Assembly: GCF_020073745.1 (NCBI RefSeq)
Contig: NZ_JAIRAU010000008.1
Location: 124,001-188,000, forward strand
From: Nannocystis pusilla
GTDB lineage: Bacteria; Myxococcota_A; Polyangia; Nannocystales; Nannocystaceae
DNA length: 64,000 nt
Direction of reading: 5' to 3'
The translations under genes and the position numbers were made by a program. This document shows, piece by piece, positions 43,793-51,660 of this stretch (positions within the stretch are counted from its first letter, which is position 1; every line of letters starts with the position of its first letter). The notes under the pieces are model-generated. The model was not told where the DNA came from. It did not search any database and saw nothing but the letters and a program-made list of their open reading frames with translations.

Positions 43793-43819
43793 GCGCTTGA
43801 TCTGGTTCAGATCAAGCGC
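43793..43819. promoter_or_regulatory. Perfect 12-base inverted repeat between divergent genes
   Basis: GCGCTTGATCTG and its exact complement CAGATCAAGCGC flank GTT. TTGAT and ATCAA half-sites are those of FNR/CRP-family operators, but the usual spacer is four bases and here it is nine. It lies 58 bases upstream of the radical-SAM-like start and 114 bases upstream of pcnB, so it may be an operator for either, or an RNA stem-loop. Confidence 0.6.
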
Positions 43820-43933
43820 ACGATTTCCGGCCGGAACCGCCCCTGTCGGCCCCCGAGCCATGAGCGAAACCGCGCACCATCGCCTTTCCACCATTCGGGG
43901 CCCCCGTGTGGTAGAGGGGCGCAGCAGCACGCG

Positions 43934-45286
43934 ATGCCCGAAGCGAAGGCAAGCAGCCCCACCGTCCCGACGCCGCCGCGCCTTCAGGGGGCCATCTCCA
44001 TCCGCGATGTCGACCCGGACGCGCTCAAGGTCGTCCGCAAGCTGGTGGCCGGGGGCCACGAGGCCTATCTGGTGGGCGGATGCGTCCGCGACCTGTTCCT
44101 CAAGCGGCGGCCGAAGGACTTCGACGTGGCCACCAGCGCCACCCCGGAGACCATCCGCAAGGCGTTTCGCAACTGCCGCATCATCGGTCGCCGCTTCAAG
44201 CTCGCGCACGTGTTCTTCGGCCCGAAGATCATCGAGACGAGCACCTTCCGCACCACCCCGATCACGGCCGAAGACGACCCGCTCATCACCCACGACAACG
44301 AGTGGGGCACCGTCGAGGACGACGCGCGGCGGCGCGACTTCACCATCAACGGGCTCTTTTACGACACCGACGCCGACGCGATCGTCGACTTCGTCGAGGG
44401 TCTGGCCGACCTCGAGCGCGGCGTCATCCGCACGATCGGCGACCCGCTGCTGCGCTTCCAGGAGGACCCGGTGCGCATGCTGCGGGCGGTCAAGTTCGCC
44501 GCGCGGCTCGACTTCACCATCGAGGAGGCCACCTGGCGGGCCTTGCTCGACACCGTCGGTCACATCGGCAAGTGCTCGCGCGCCCGCGTGCTCGAGGAGA
44601 TCTACAAGCTCCTGCGCGGCGGCGCGGCGCGGCGCAGCTTCGAGCTGTTGCTCGAGTCGCGGCTGATGACCGAGCTCATGCCGAGCTACGTCGACCTCTA
44701 CCGCAAGCTGAGCCCCGGCGGCCTGTCGGGCCCGGCCAGCAAGACCCGCCCGGGCGAGCCCTCGCGGGTGATGTGGAACCTGCTCGAGGCGCTCGACGAG
44801 TACACCAGCGCCACCAGCCAGGTCGCCAGCAACGGCGTCCTTTTGGCCGTGCTGTTCGCCCCGCTGCTCGACGAGCAGTGGATGACCGCCAGCCGCCAGG
44901 GCCTCGACCGGCTGATCGACGACCTCATGGGCCCCGTGTGCGTCAGCCTCGGCGTGGCCCGCCGCGACCGCGAGCTCGCGCGCCAGATCTTGATGGCCCA
45001 CCGGCGCATGGTCGAGTCGCTCACGCGCAAGAAGCGGCGGCCCTCGCTGGTCCAGCGGCAGTACTTCCACGACGCCCTCGTGTTCCTCGGCCTCACCGTC
45101 AAGGCGCGCGGCGGCGACGGCAGCGAGCTCGGGCACTGGCAGCGCCTCGCCGCCGTCACCCAGCCGCTGCGCATCGAGTCCGGCGACGAATTCGACGGCG
45201 GCCCGCGGCGCAAGCGGCGGCGGCGGACCCGGCACGGCGGCGGGGCCGACGGCCGCCGTCACTCCCCCGAGCCGGGGACCCCGTGA
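43934..45286 (+). CDS. pcnB: Poly(A) polymerase / tRNA nucleotidyltransferase family protein
   Basis: A 450-residue class II nucleotidyltransferase. The head has YLVGGCVRDLFL (GG at 48-49, Arg53), the metal-binding DFD (63-65 region) in KDFDVATSATPE, and DARRRDFTINGLFYD. The neck shows RTIGDPLLRFQEDPVRMLRAVKFAARLDF. A long helical body and a basic RRKRRRRTRHGG tail, typical of PcnB rather than CCA enzymes, complete it. It would add 3' poly(A) to RNA and so promote decay. The stop overlaps the next gene's GTG start (GTGA). Confidence 0.9.
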   Translation: MPEAKASSPTVPTPPRLQGAISIRDVDPDALKVVRKLVAGGHEAYLVGGCVRDLFLKRRPKDFDVATSATPETIRKAFRNCRIIGRRFKLAHVFFGPKIIETSTFRTTPITAEDDPLITHDNEWGTVEDDARRRDFTINGLFYDTDADAIVDFVEGLADLERGVIRTIGDPLLRFQEDPVRMLRAVKFAARLDFTIEEATWRALLDTVGHIGKCSRARVLEEIYKLLRGGAARRSFELLLESRLMTELMPSYVDLYRKLSPGGLSGPASKTRPGEPSRVMWNLLEALDEYTSATSQVASNGVLLAVLFAPLLDEQWMTASRQGLDRLIDDLMGPVCVSLGVARRDRELARQILMAHRRMVESLTRKKRRPSLVQRQYFHDALVFLGLTVKARGGDGSELGHWQRLAAVTQPLRIESGDEFDGGPRRKRRRRTRHGGGADGRRHSPEPGTP

Positions 45287-46158
45287 CGCGCCGGGGCAGG
45301 GGCCCGCTCGACCCGGAGGCCCTGCTGCGACTGGGCACCAGCGAGCACTACGAAGACCCCGAGCTGTACGACTTCGAGTACCGCGACCACCGCCACGACG
45401 TCGCCTGGTACCGCGGCCTCGCGCGCGACCGCGGCCCGCGCCAGCGGATCGTCGAGCTCGGCGCCGGGACCGGGCGGATCAGCCTGCCGCTGTGTCACGA
45501 CGGCCACAGCGTCGTCGCCGTCGACCGCATGCCGACCATGCTCGACCACCTGCGGCGCAAGGCCGGCGGTCTCGCCGGCGACGTCGCCGCCCGCCTCGAA
45601 CCTGTCCTCGGGGACATCATGGCGCTGCCGCTGCCAGACGCCTCGGCCGACCTGGTGTTCGCCCCCTTCAACGTGCTCATGCACCTCTACTCGTGGGCCG
45701 ACCTGCTGCGCTGCTTCCGCGAGGCCGCGCGCGTGCTCGTCCCCGGCGGCCGGTTCGCCTTCGACGTCCTCCTGCCCGACCTCGAGTGGCTGACCTGGGA
45801 CCCGGACGAGCGCCACAGCGTCACCCACTTCACCCACCCGCGCACCGGCGCGGCGATGGTCTACTCGACCAATCACACCTACGACCCGCACACCCAGGTG
45901 TGCCACGTCCGGATCTTCTACGACGAGGCCCCGAGGCGCCCGCGGGCCTTCAAACCGCCGCCCGAGCCGCTGCAGGTCGTCCACCTCGCCCACCGCCAGA
46001 TCTTCCCCGAGGAGCTGCGCCACCTCGTCGCCGCCGCCGGCCTCGCGCTCGACAGCCTCGGCGGCAACTTCCGCGGCACCCGCCTGGCCACCGGCATCGA
46101 CTCCCAGTGCGGCCTGTGCACCAAGCCCGACGGACATGTTTTGAAAGACATGTCCTGA
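45283..46158 (+). CDS. Class I SAM-dependent methyltransferase
   Basis: A 291-residue protein starting with the GTG at 45,283, coupled to pcnB. It has the SAM loop VELGAGTGRISLPL, acidic strand end AVDRMP, a DIMALPLPDASADLVFAPFN motif and LRCFREAARVLVPGGRFAFDVL, all of the methyltransferase type 11/25 pattern. The substrate is unknown. A conserved palindrome copy lies inside the gene (45,603) and another forms its last codons (DGHVLKDMS), suggesting that the C-terminus was extended or replaced by repeat sequence. Confidence 0.85.
   Translation: MTRRGRGPLDPEALLRLGTSEHYEDPELYDFEYRDHRHDVAWYRGLARDRGPRQRIVELGAGTGRISLPLCHDGHSVVAVDRMPTMLDHLRRKAGGLAGDVAARLEPVLGDIMALPLPDASADLVFAPFNVLMHLYSWADLLRCFREAARVLVPGGRFAFDVLLPDLEWLTWDPDERHSVTHFTHPRTGAAMVYSTNHTYDPHTQVCHVRIFYDEAPRRPRAFKPPPEPLQVVHLAHRQIFPEELRHLVAAAGLALDSLGGNFRGTRLATGIDSQCGLCTKPDGHVLKDMS
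45603..45616. repeat. Dispersed palindrome TGTCC-TCGG-GGACA
   Basis: A perfect inverted repeat in the methyltransferase gene, translated as VLGDI in a different reading register from the other copies. Confidence 0.75.
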
Positions 46159-46172
46159 AGCACCTTTTCTTT
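46132..46172 (+). terminator. Hairpin and T-rich tail at the methyltransferase 3' end
   Basis: GGACATGT (46,132-46,139) pairs perfectly with ACATGTCC (46,148-46,155). The stem spans the last codons and the stop TGA follows directly. CACCTTTTCTTTTAT begins about eight bases later, so this copy of the palindrome family could serve as a Rho-independent terminator. Confidence 0.6.
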
Positions 46173-46530
46173 TATAGATCGTCGCCCGGGCGCCGCGCCC
46201 CACCGCCCGAGCCTGTCAACCCGCCTCCCGTCGGCTCCTCTTGCGACCGCTGTCGCCACTCGACCCGCCTCCGTCGGCTCGCGACCGCCTCCCGTGAGCT
46301 CCCCTCGCCGCCGTCTTGTCGGCGTCCTCGCTTACCGCTGCCTCGCCGGTCGACCTCCCCCTCGTCGGTTCCCTTCGTGACCACCGCCTCCGCCGACCTG
46401 CCTCTCGTCAGCGTTCCTCGCCACCGCGACCTCGCCAGTCGACCTCTCGTCGGGTTCCCTTCGCCACCGCCGCCGCCCCCTCGCCCTGCCTCGCGTCGGG
46501 TCGCCCTTCTCGCGATACTCGGGGCCTCGC
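46159..46530. repeat. Intergenic degenerate tandem repeats
   Basis: The gap holds an AT-rich start (TTTTCTTTTATAGATC) and then about 320 bases of a diverged repeat of the type CGACC[TC]CCCGTCGG-TTCC-TTCGCGACCGCC at roughly 45-60 base steps. No gene is supported. GATACT (46,514-46,519) ends 11 bases before the next start. Confidence 0.5.
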
Positions 46531-47100
46531 ATGTCTCGGCCGCGTCGCCTCTCGAACCTCCTCGGCGTCGACGACGCTCCGTTTTTGCGCGAGCACCGGG
46601 GCGACGTCGCCATCATCGGCACGATCTGCACGGCGGGTCGGCTCGACGGCGTCCTGCGCGGCAAGGTCCGCCGCGACGGTGCCGACGCCGCGCGGCGGAT
46701 CGCCGGCATGTTGTTGGGCTCGCCGTTCGCGGACGCCGTACAGGCCGTGGTGTTGCAGGGAATCGCCCTGGCCGGCTTCAACGTCGTCGACCTCGACGAG
46801 CTGCACGAGGCGATCGCTCGTCCGATCCTGGTCGTCGCTCGGCGACCGCCCGACCTCGCGAAGATCCGCGCTGCCCTCGCACGTCTCCGGGGCGGCGCCC
46901 GCAAGTGGTCACTTATCGAGCGGGCCGGCGCGATGGAGCCGCTCGCCGGCGTATGGGTCCAGCGCAAGGGTCTCAGCGCCGCCGAGGCCGCCGTTCTGCT
47001 CGAGCGCGGTCGTGTGCACGGGGCCTTGCCCGAGGCGTTGCGGCTGGCGCACCTGATCGCCGGCGCTTTCGGGCGCGGCTACAGCAAGGGCCGCGCCTGA
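46531..47100 (+). CDS. DUF99 family protein
   Basis: A 189-residue protein matching DUF99 (PF01949), a family best known from archaea where a member was described as a deoxyuridine-related endonuclease (endonuclease dU). Signatures are GVDDAPF near the start, VAIIGTICTAGRLDGVL, VLQGIALAGFNVVDLDEL, PILVVARRPPD and the end PEALRLAHLIAGAFGRGYSKG. The length is normal. There are no obvious partner genes; it stands alone between repeat-rich gaps. Confidence 0.8.
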   Translation: MSRPRRLSNLLGVDDAPFLREHRGDVAIIGTICTAGRLDGVLRGKVRRDGADAARRIAGMLLGSPFADAVQAVVLQGIALAGFNVVDLDELHEAIARPILVVARRPPDLAKIRAALARLRGGARKWSLIERAGAMEPLAGVWVQRKGLSAAEAAVLLERGRVHGALPEALRLAHLIAGAFGRGYSKGRA

Positions 47101-47424
47101 ACGCCGCTTGCGGGCCTGTCTGAAAAGACAGGTGCAAATATTTCACTCCATCCCCCTGCGGGGGCGACAGGACGGCGCCGAGAAATTCCAAACCGTCGCG
47201 TCCAACCGTCGCCAAAAAATTCGGGTGTGTTGCGATCGCAGGTCGGAGCCCGCCCGAGTCGTTGCAGGTCCACGTTCTGCGAGCGCCACCGCAAGCACGA
47301 GGGGACAACTCGGCGAGTGCCCGAGACGAACGTGCGGCCTGACCTTGACGACATGTCCGAGAAGTTGATTGCGCGGATCTGTGCCCCTCGCAGCCTGGCG
47401 CGCCGCGGTGCTAGGCTTGGGATC
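47101..47424. other. Intergenic region with hairpins
   Basis: This gap contains a perfect seven-pair hairpin with a GAAA loop at 47,115-47,132, CCCCC-TGC-GGGGG at 47,152-47,164, and otherwise sequence without a supported gene. An in-frame ATG at 47,353 upstream of the next gene is an alternative start and itself lies in a GACATGTCC half-palindrome. Confidence 0.45.
47115..47132. terminator. Palindrome-family hairpin CCTGTCT-GAAA-AGACAGG
   Basis: A perfect seven-pair stem closed by a GNRA tetraloop, 15 bases after the DUF99 stop. It belongs to the TGTCY-N4-RGACA family. It is followed by TGCAAATATTT rather than a true T-run, so terminator function is possible but unproven. Confidence 0.55.
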
Positions 47425-47871
47425 GTGCCGCCCAAGGTCATCTTCCTCGACATCGACGGCGTCATGAACAACCTCGGCACGCGCGCCGAGCCGCAGCGGA
47501 GCGGCGTCGTCGCGTGGCTCGATCCTGACAACGTCGCGGTCCTCAACCAGATCGTGCGGGCCACGGGCGCGGTCGTGGTGGTCTCATCGTCGTGGCGCTT
47601 GACGGTGCCGCTCTCCGAGCTGCGCGCCAGCTTCGCCGCCGCCGGCTGCGAGGCCCAGGTCGTCGGCATCACGCCCGACGTCGACGGCCCGCGCCGCGGT
47701 CGGGAGATCCGCGCCTGGCTGGACGCCCAGACCGAACCGCCGACCCGCTACGTCGCCATCGACGACCAGTTCGACATGCCCGAGCTGCCCGGCCGCCTGG
47801 TCAAGACCTGCCGCGTCAACGGACTCACCACCCGCGAGCTGCCGCAGGTGCTCGAACAGCTCGCCGACTGA
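47425..47871 (+). CDS. HAD-domain protein of the Swiss Army Knife RNA-repair type
   Basis: A 148-residue HAD-fold protein from the GTG at 47,425. Motif I is VIFLDIDGVMN (DxD nucleophile), motif II is VVVSSSWR, and the C-terminal YVAIDDQFD gives the metal-binding acidic pair. The short length and the SSSWR motif fit the HAD_SAK family, found alone or in RNA-repair proteins, and a phosphatase activity on nucleic acid ends is likely. The start is uncertain; an ATG at 47,353 would add 24 residues without homology. Confidence 0.75.
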   Translation: MPPKVIFLDIDGVMNNLGTRAEPQRSGVVAWLDPDNVAVLNQIVRATGAVVVVSSSWRLTVPLSELRASFAAAGCEAQVVGITPDVDGPRRGREIRAWLDAQTEPPTRYVAIDDQFDMPELPGRLVKTCRVNGLTTRELPQVLEQLAD

Positions 47872-48022
47872 GCGCGCGGCGCTGCGCCGTTCCAGTCGCC
47901 CCGCCGGCCGCGCGAGCGGTCTTCGCTGCTCGAGACCTTCGCCGACTCGCCGACCGCGAACCCACTCGCTGGCGCTGCGCGGCTCACGGTGAAGTGGCGC
48001 GCCAAGGTATAACCTCCGCGAC

Positions 48023-48451
48023 ATGCTGAAGTACCGCGAAGCCGGGCTGGCCGACATCCCCCGCCTGCAGGTGATCCGCGCGGCCGTCCGCGAGAACGTC
48101 CTCTCGAACCCCGGCCTCGTGACCGTCCCCGACTACGAGGAGCACATCGCCGGCCCCGGGAGGTCGTGGGTGTGCGAAGAGGGCGGCGTCATCCTCGGCT
48201 TCTCCTCGGCCCACCCGCAGCACAAGTCGATCTGGGCCCTCTTCATCGACCCCGCGCACGAGCGCCGCGGCATCGGCCGCGAGCTGCTGGACCGCGCGGT
48301 CGCCTGGTTGTGGTCCCACCCCGAGCTCGACGCCATCCGGCTCACCACCGCCGTCGGCACCCGCGCCGACCGCTTCTACCGCGCCGCCGGCTGGACCGAC
48401 GTCGGCCGCTCCCGCAGCGGCGAGGTGATCTTCAGCCTGCCCCGCCCCTGA
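48023..48451 (+). CDS. GNAT N-acetyltransferase
   Basis: A 142-residue protein with the GNAT fold: GVILGFSSAHP and SIWALFIDPAHERRGIGRELLDRAV, which includes the acetyl-CoA pyrophosphate loop RRGIGR, then ADRFYRAAGWTDVG. Substrate unknown. TATAAC (48,008-48,013) ends nine bases before the ATG and there is no clear ribosome binding site, so it may be translated from a leaderless mRNA. Confidence 0.85.
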   Translation: MLKYREAGLADIPRLQVIRAAVRENVLSNPGLVTVPDYEEHIAGPGRSWVCEEGGVILGFSSAHPQHKSIWALFIDPAHERRGIGRELLDRAVAWLWSHPELDAIRLTTAVGTRADRFYRAAGWTDVGRSRSGEVIFSLPRP

Positions 48452-48488
48452 CCGACCTATCTATTAATTTTCTCTCTTATTAAAATGG

Positions 48489-48508
48489 CCATGTCCAAAC
48501 AGACATGG
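48489..48508 (-). terminator. Palindrome-family hairpin with AT-rich flank
   Basis: CCATGTC-CAAACA-GACATGG is a perfect seven-pair stem. On the minus strand it is followed by CCATTTTAATAAGAG, so it may end the large minus-strand gene at 48,624. On the plus strand it lies 38 bases after the GNAT stop. Confidence 0.55.
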
Positions 48509-48623
48509 TCTTTCGAACATGCCGGTTCCCGATGCTCCGGCCGCGGCGGAGCCGCTCGAGCTCCGCCGCGGAGCTCGAGCGCGGCCCTGAATCCCACCCG
48601 GCATCCTCTGCCGCGCCACCTCG

Positions 48624-51242
48624 TCACATCGGCTTCGGTCCGGACGCCTCGTCGAGCGCGTCCAGCACTGAATCCCACTCGGCATCGTCTGCCGACCCGA
48701 CCGACGGCGCGACCTGCGGAGCGTCCCCGGACACGACCACGGGCCTCGCCACACCCGGCGCCGCGACCACGCGAGCCGGCACGGCCCCGACGACCGGCGC
48801 CGCGACCACAGGCACCCCGACGACCGGCGCCGCGATCCCAGGCACCGCTGGCCTGCCCACCACCGGCGCCCCAATCCCAGGCACCGCTGGCCCGCCCACC
48901 ACCGGAGCCCCGACCGTGGGCACCACGGGCACGCCGGGAGGCGTCACTCCCGGTGCTTGCAGGCCTCCGAGCGTCGGCACCGCCGGCGCTCTCGATGCAC
49001 TCGTCGGCAGAGCTCCGATCGACGGCACGGATGGCACCGCGGCGCTCGTCGGCGTCGAGCCGGGACTCTTCACCGCGGGCGGCGCGAAGGCGACAGGCGA
49101 GCGTGCCGGCCCGCTGGACACCAGCGGGGGCGGCGGGGTCACGGCACCCGTCCCGGGCGGCTTTGCCAGCGGCACCGAGAACGCGGGCGGCTTCGGTCCC
49201 GGGGCGGCAGGCACGGGCCCCGACGTCCCCGGCCGCGACGGCCCCACACCGAACCCCGGCGCCCCCACGCGCGGGCCCGACGACGCTCCGAGGTGCCCGA
49301 ACAGCGCCCCCGCGGGCGGAGCCGCAGCGGGCGGGCGAGCGACAGGCGCACCGCTCTCGCCCGCCGACCTGTCCTCTCGGACAGCCTCCGCGCTCACCGA
49401 CCTGTCCTCCCGGACAGCCTCCAAAACCACCGCGCTCTCCGACTTGTCCTCCCGAACGGCTCCAATCGGCCCGCTCGTCGACCTGTCCTCTCGGACAGCC
49501 GCCGTCTTCGCCGACCCGTCCTCCCGGACAGCCGCCGCCCTGGCCGACCCGTCCTCCCGGACAGCCCCCGCGCTCGCCGACCCGTCCTCCCGGACAGCCC
49601 CCGCGCTCGCCAGCTCCTCGCCCCTCGCCGAACCCGCCTCGGCGCTCCTGTCCCCGAGGACAGCTGCGACCGACGCCCCTTCTCCGCGCAGCGCCGCCGC
49701 CACGCCTCCGGGCTTGATCGCGGGCGTCGCCAGCCGCTCGGCCCCTGGCGCCGCCGCTGTCTTTTCCGCCATGCCCCCGGGGACAGCCGCCCCGGCAGCC
49801 GGCGAACCCTTCACCCCTTGCTCGGCCTGCTCCTCGCGCTGCCCCGGCCGGACCGCCGCTTGCGTCGCGCCCGCCTGCTCCGCGCGCGCCGGCGAGCTCT
49901 TCACCGCCTGCTCGACCCGCTCCTCGCGCCCCTTCGCCTCGGCTTTGGCGGCCGGACGCGCCACGCTGCGGCTCGGCGGGTTGCTCGCGCGTTGCGTCGC
50001 CCGGCGCTCGGCCTTCGCGGTTCGTCGGGCCGCTCGCCGCTCCTCGCGGCGGACGTTCCGCTTCCCGCGCGGCTTTCCCTGCTCCTCGCGGTCCGCCGGC
50101 CGCTCGTCGCCGCTCTCGGACGTCCCGACCGGCAGCGCCAGCACCACGCCGCCCTCGCCCGCCGGACCGGCGGGCACGCTCGTGTCCGGCCCGCTCGCGC
50201 CCGCCTGCCCGCCTGCCGGACCCGCGACCGCGCCCGCTGCGACCTCGCGCGTCTTCGCGGAAGTCCCCTTGCTCGCGTCGACCTTGCCGGCCTTGCGGCT
50301 CGCCGCCTGCCCCTTCGACCCTGTCTCCAGGGACATGCCCTTCGCGCCATCCTTGCGCTCGGCCGCCCGCGCCTCGAGCTTGCGCGCCCGCTTCTCGCTC
50401 GCCTTCACCGCCGGCCGCAGCAGCCGCCGCGCCCGCTCGACCAGCGCCTGCGCCAGCTTGTCGGGCCCCGCCTCGAGCCCCGCCTCCGCCCCGCGCAGGG
50501 CCGACAGCGCCACCTCCGACGCCCCCGCGCGCTGCTCGAGCAGCGCCCGCGTCGCCAGCACCCGCGGCGTCGCCCCGAGCGCCGCCTCGGCCGCGTCGAG
50601 CTGGGCCCGGACCTCCTCCGCGCGCGGCTTCCCGGCCAGCAGCTGCGCCGCGGCCAGGTGCAGCTGCTCCCACGGCCCGACCGCCTCGCGCTTCACCAGC
50701 GACTGCAGCAGGTCACGCGCCTGCTCCGGCGCCTCGGCGATCAGCAGCGCATGCGCCTGCGCCGACACCACCACCGCCGGCGGCTGTCCTGTCGTCCCCG
50801 CCAGCCGCACCGCCTCGGTCAACGCCTTCGCCGACGCTCGACCCTCTCCGCGCACCAGGTGGAGCCGGCCCTCCTGCAGGGCCGTCCACGCGTACGGCGC
50901 CAACCACCGCACCCGTCGCCGGCTGCGGATCGCGTCGATCAGCCCCGGCGCACTGCTCGGCGTCGCCGCCAGCACCGCTCGCTCGAGCGGCCCGAGCAGC
51001 GCCTGCACGATCGCCGGGAACAGCGCGAACCACAGCAGCGCGACCGCCAGCAGCCCCCAGAACACCGGCCCGCGCGGCGCGAAGATCAGCGCCCCCGCGA
51101 TCACCGCGAAGGGCACGTAGATCCGCGCCACGGCCGACGCGACCGGACGCTTCGAGCGGAGCAGCAGCGTCGCGGGCAGAGGAGCCCGCACGGGCTCGGG
51201 CGGAGCAGCGGAGGACGGAGCAAGATCGCGCACGGGAGCCAA
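48624..51242 (-). CDS. Membrane-anchored TPR protein with very long disordered, repeat-rich tail
   Basis: An 872-residue protein. Two hydrophobic helices (about 38-85) are followed by helical TPR-like pairs to about residue 280 (ARASAKALTEAVRLAG, WEQLHLAAAQLLAGK). The remaining 590 residues are Ala/Pro/Arg/Glu-rich and disordered. They include about seven 11-residue AVREDRSxSAx units encoded by the palindrome array, and a PVVGxPAVPGI repeat near the C-terminus. The final EWDSVLDALDEA helix looks like a docking motif. The role is unknown; a cell-envelope scaffold would fit. Confidence 0.75.
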   Translation of the reverse strand: MAPVRDLAPSSAAPPEPVRAPLPATLLLRSKRPVASAVARIYVPFAVIAGALIFAPRGPVFWGLLAVALLWFALFPAIVQALLGPLERAVLAATPSSAPGLIDAIRSRRRVRWLAPYAWTALQEGRLHLVRGEGRASAKALTEAVRLAGTTGQPPAVVVSAQAHALLIAEAPEQARDLLQSLVKREAVGPWEQLHLAAAQLLAGKPRAEEVRAQLDAAEAALGATPRVLATRALLEQRAGASEVALSALRGAEAGLEAGPDKLAQALVERARRLLRPAVKASEKRARKLEARAAERKDGAKGMSLETGSKGQAASRKAGKVDASKGTSAKTREVAAGAVAGPAGGQAGASGPDTSVPAGPAGEGGVVLALPVGTSESGDERPADREEQGKPRGKRNVRREERRAARRTAKAERRATQRASNPPSRSVARPAAKAEAKGREERVEQAVKSSPARAEQAGATQAAVRPGQREEQAEQGVKGSPAAGAAVPGGMAEKTAAAPGAERLATPAIKPGGVAAALRGEGASVAAVLGDRSAEAGSARGEELASAGAVREDGSASAGAVREDGSARAAAVREDGSAKTAAVREDRSTSGPIGAVREDKSESAVVLEAVREDRSVSAEAVREDRSAGESGAPVARPPAAAPPAGALFGHLGASSGPRVGAPGFGVGPSRPGTSGPVPAAPGPKPPAFSVPLAKPPGTGAVTPPPPLVSSGPARSPVAFAPPAVKSPGSTPTSAAVPSVPSIGALPTSASRAPAVPTLGGLQAPGVTPPGVPVVPTVGAPVVGGPAVPGIGAPVVGRPAVPGIAAPVVGVPVVAAPVVGAVPARVVAAPGVARPVVVSGDAPQVAPSVGSADDAEWDSVLDALDEASGPKPM
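49369..49663. repeat. 33-base tandem array of CTGTCC-N4-GGACAG palindromes
   Basis: Units start at 49,369, 49,402, 49,443 (degenerate), 49,483, 49,516, 49,549, 49,582 and 49,648. Five spacings are 33 bases or close to it. Perfect copies have CTGTCC and GGACAG around TCTC, TCCC or CCGA. On the minus strand the array is read as 11-residue AVREDxSxxxx repeats. It is the clearest expansion of the dispersed family. Confidence 0.85.
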
Positions 51243-51660
51243 TTCCAGGGCGAACTTGCCCCAACACCCCCGGCGGACGCAAGCGCGCGTCTACCGTCCG
51301 TTTGCGCCATCACCACCGTCCACGCCGGCCCCCGCGACACCGCATTCACCTCGCACCACCTGCTTCGCACGCACTCACCGGTTCGAGCCCTTCCGCTCCA
51401 GCGACATCGGTTCATCGCGCACCGACCCGCATCGCATCCTCCGCATCGATCGCTCGCTCCGCGATTCATCGCATCGACGCAGCTGCATCGTCCCGCGCCG
51501 ATCGCATCGACCTCCACGCCGTCGACCCCTCCGCGCCCCATCGACCTCCACGACGCCATCAACCACCTCCGCGCGACGCTCGTGAATCCCGAAGCTCGCC
51601 CGCGCACCTGTCGTCTCCCTCCCCCGCGCCGGGCCTTCGCCCCGCGGGTACCCTCGCCGC
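51243..51660. other. Divergent intergenic region rich in GCATCG words
   Basis: No gene is supported in these 418 bases. The middle (about 51,425-51,560) is full of CATCG, ATCGCATCGA and related words, a low-grade repeat. TACCCT (51,649-51,654) ends six bases before the next ATG. Confidence 0.4.

Noticed and set aside
47152-47164. CCCCC-TGC-GGGGG hairpin as a terminator
   Set aside because: The stem has only five pairs and no T-run, and the stronger hairpin at 47,115 is closer to the gene end.
48463-48488. Separate gene or promoter in the AT-rich stretch TATCTATTAATTTTCTC
   Set aside because: No open frame of use is present. It is better explained as the flank of the hairpin at 48,489, which on the minus strand gives a T-rich terminator tail.
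49369-49663. CRISPR array
   Set aside because: The 33-base unit has repeats and variable parts, but the spacers are too short and themselves repetitive, the array is read through as protein, and no cas gene is near.
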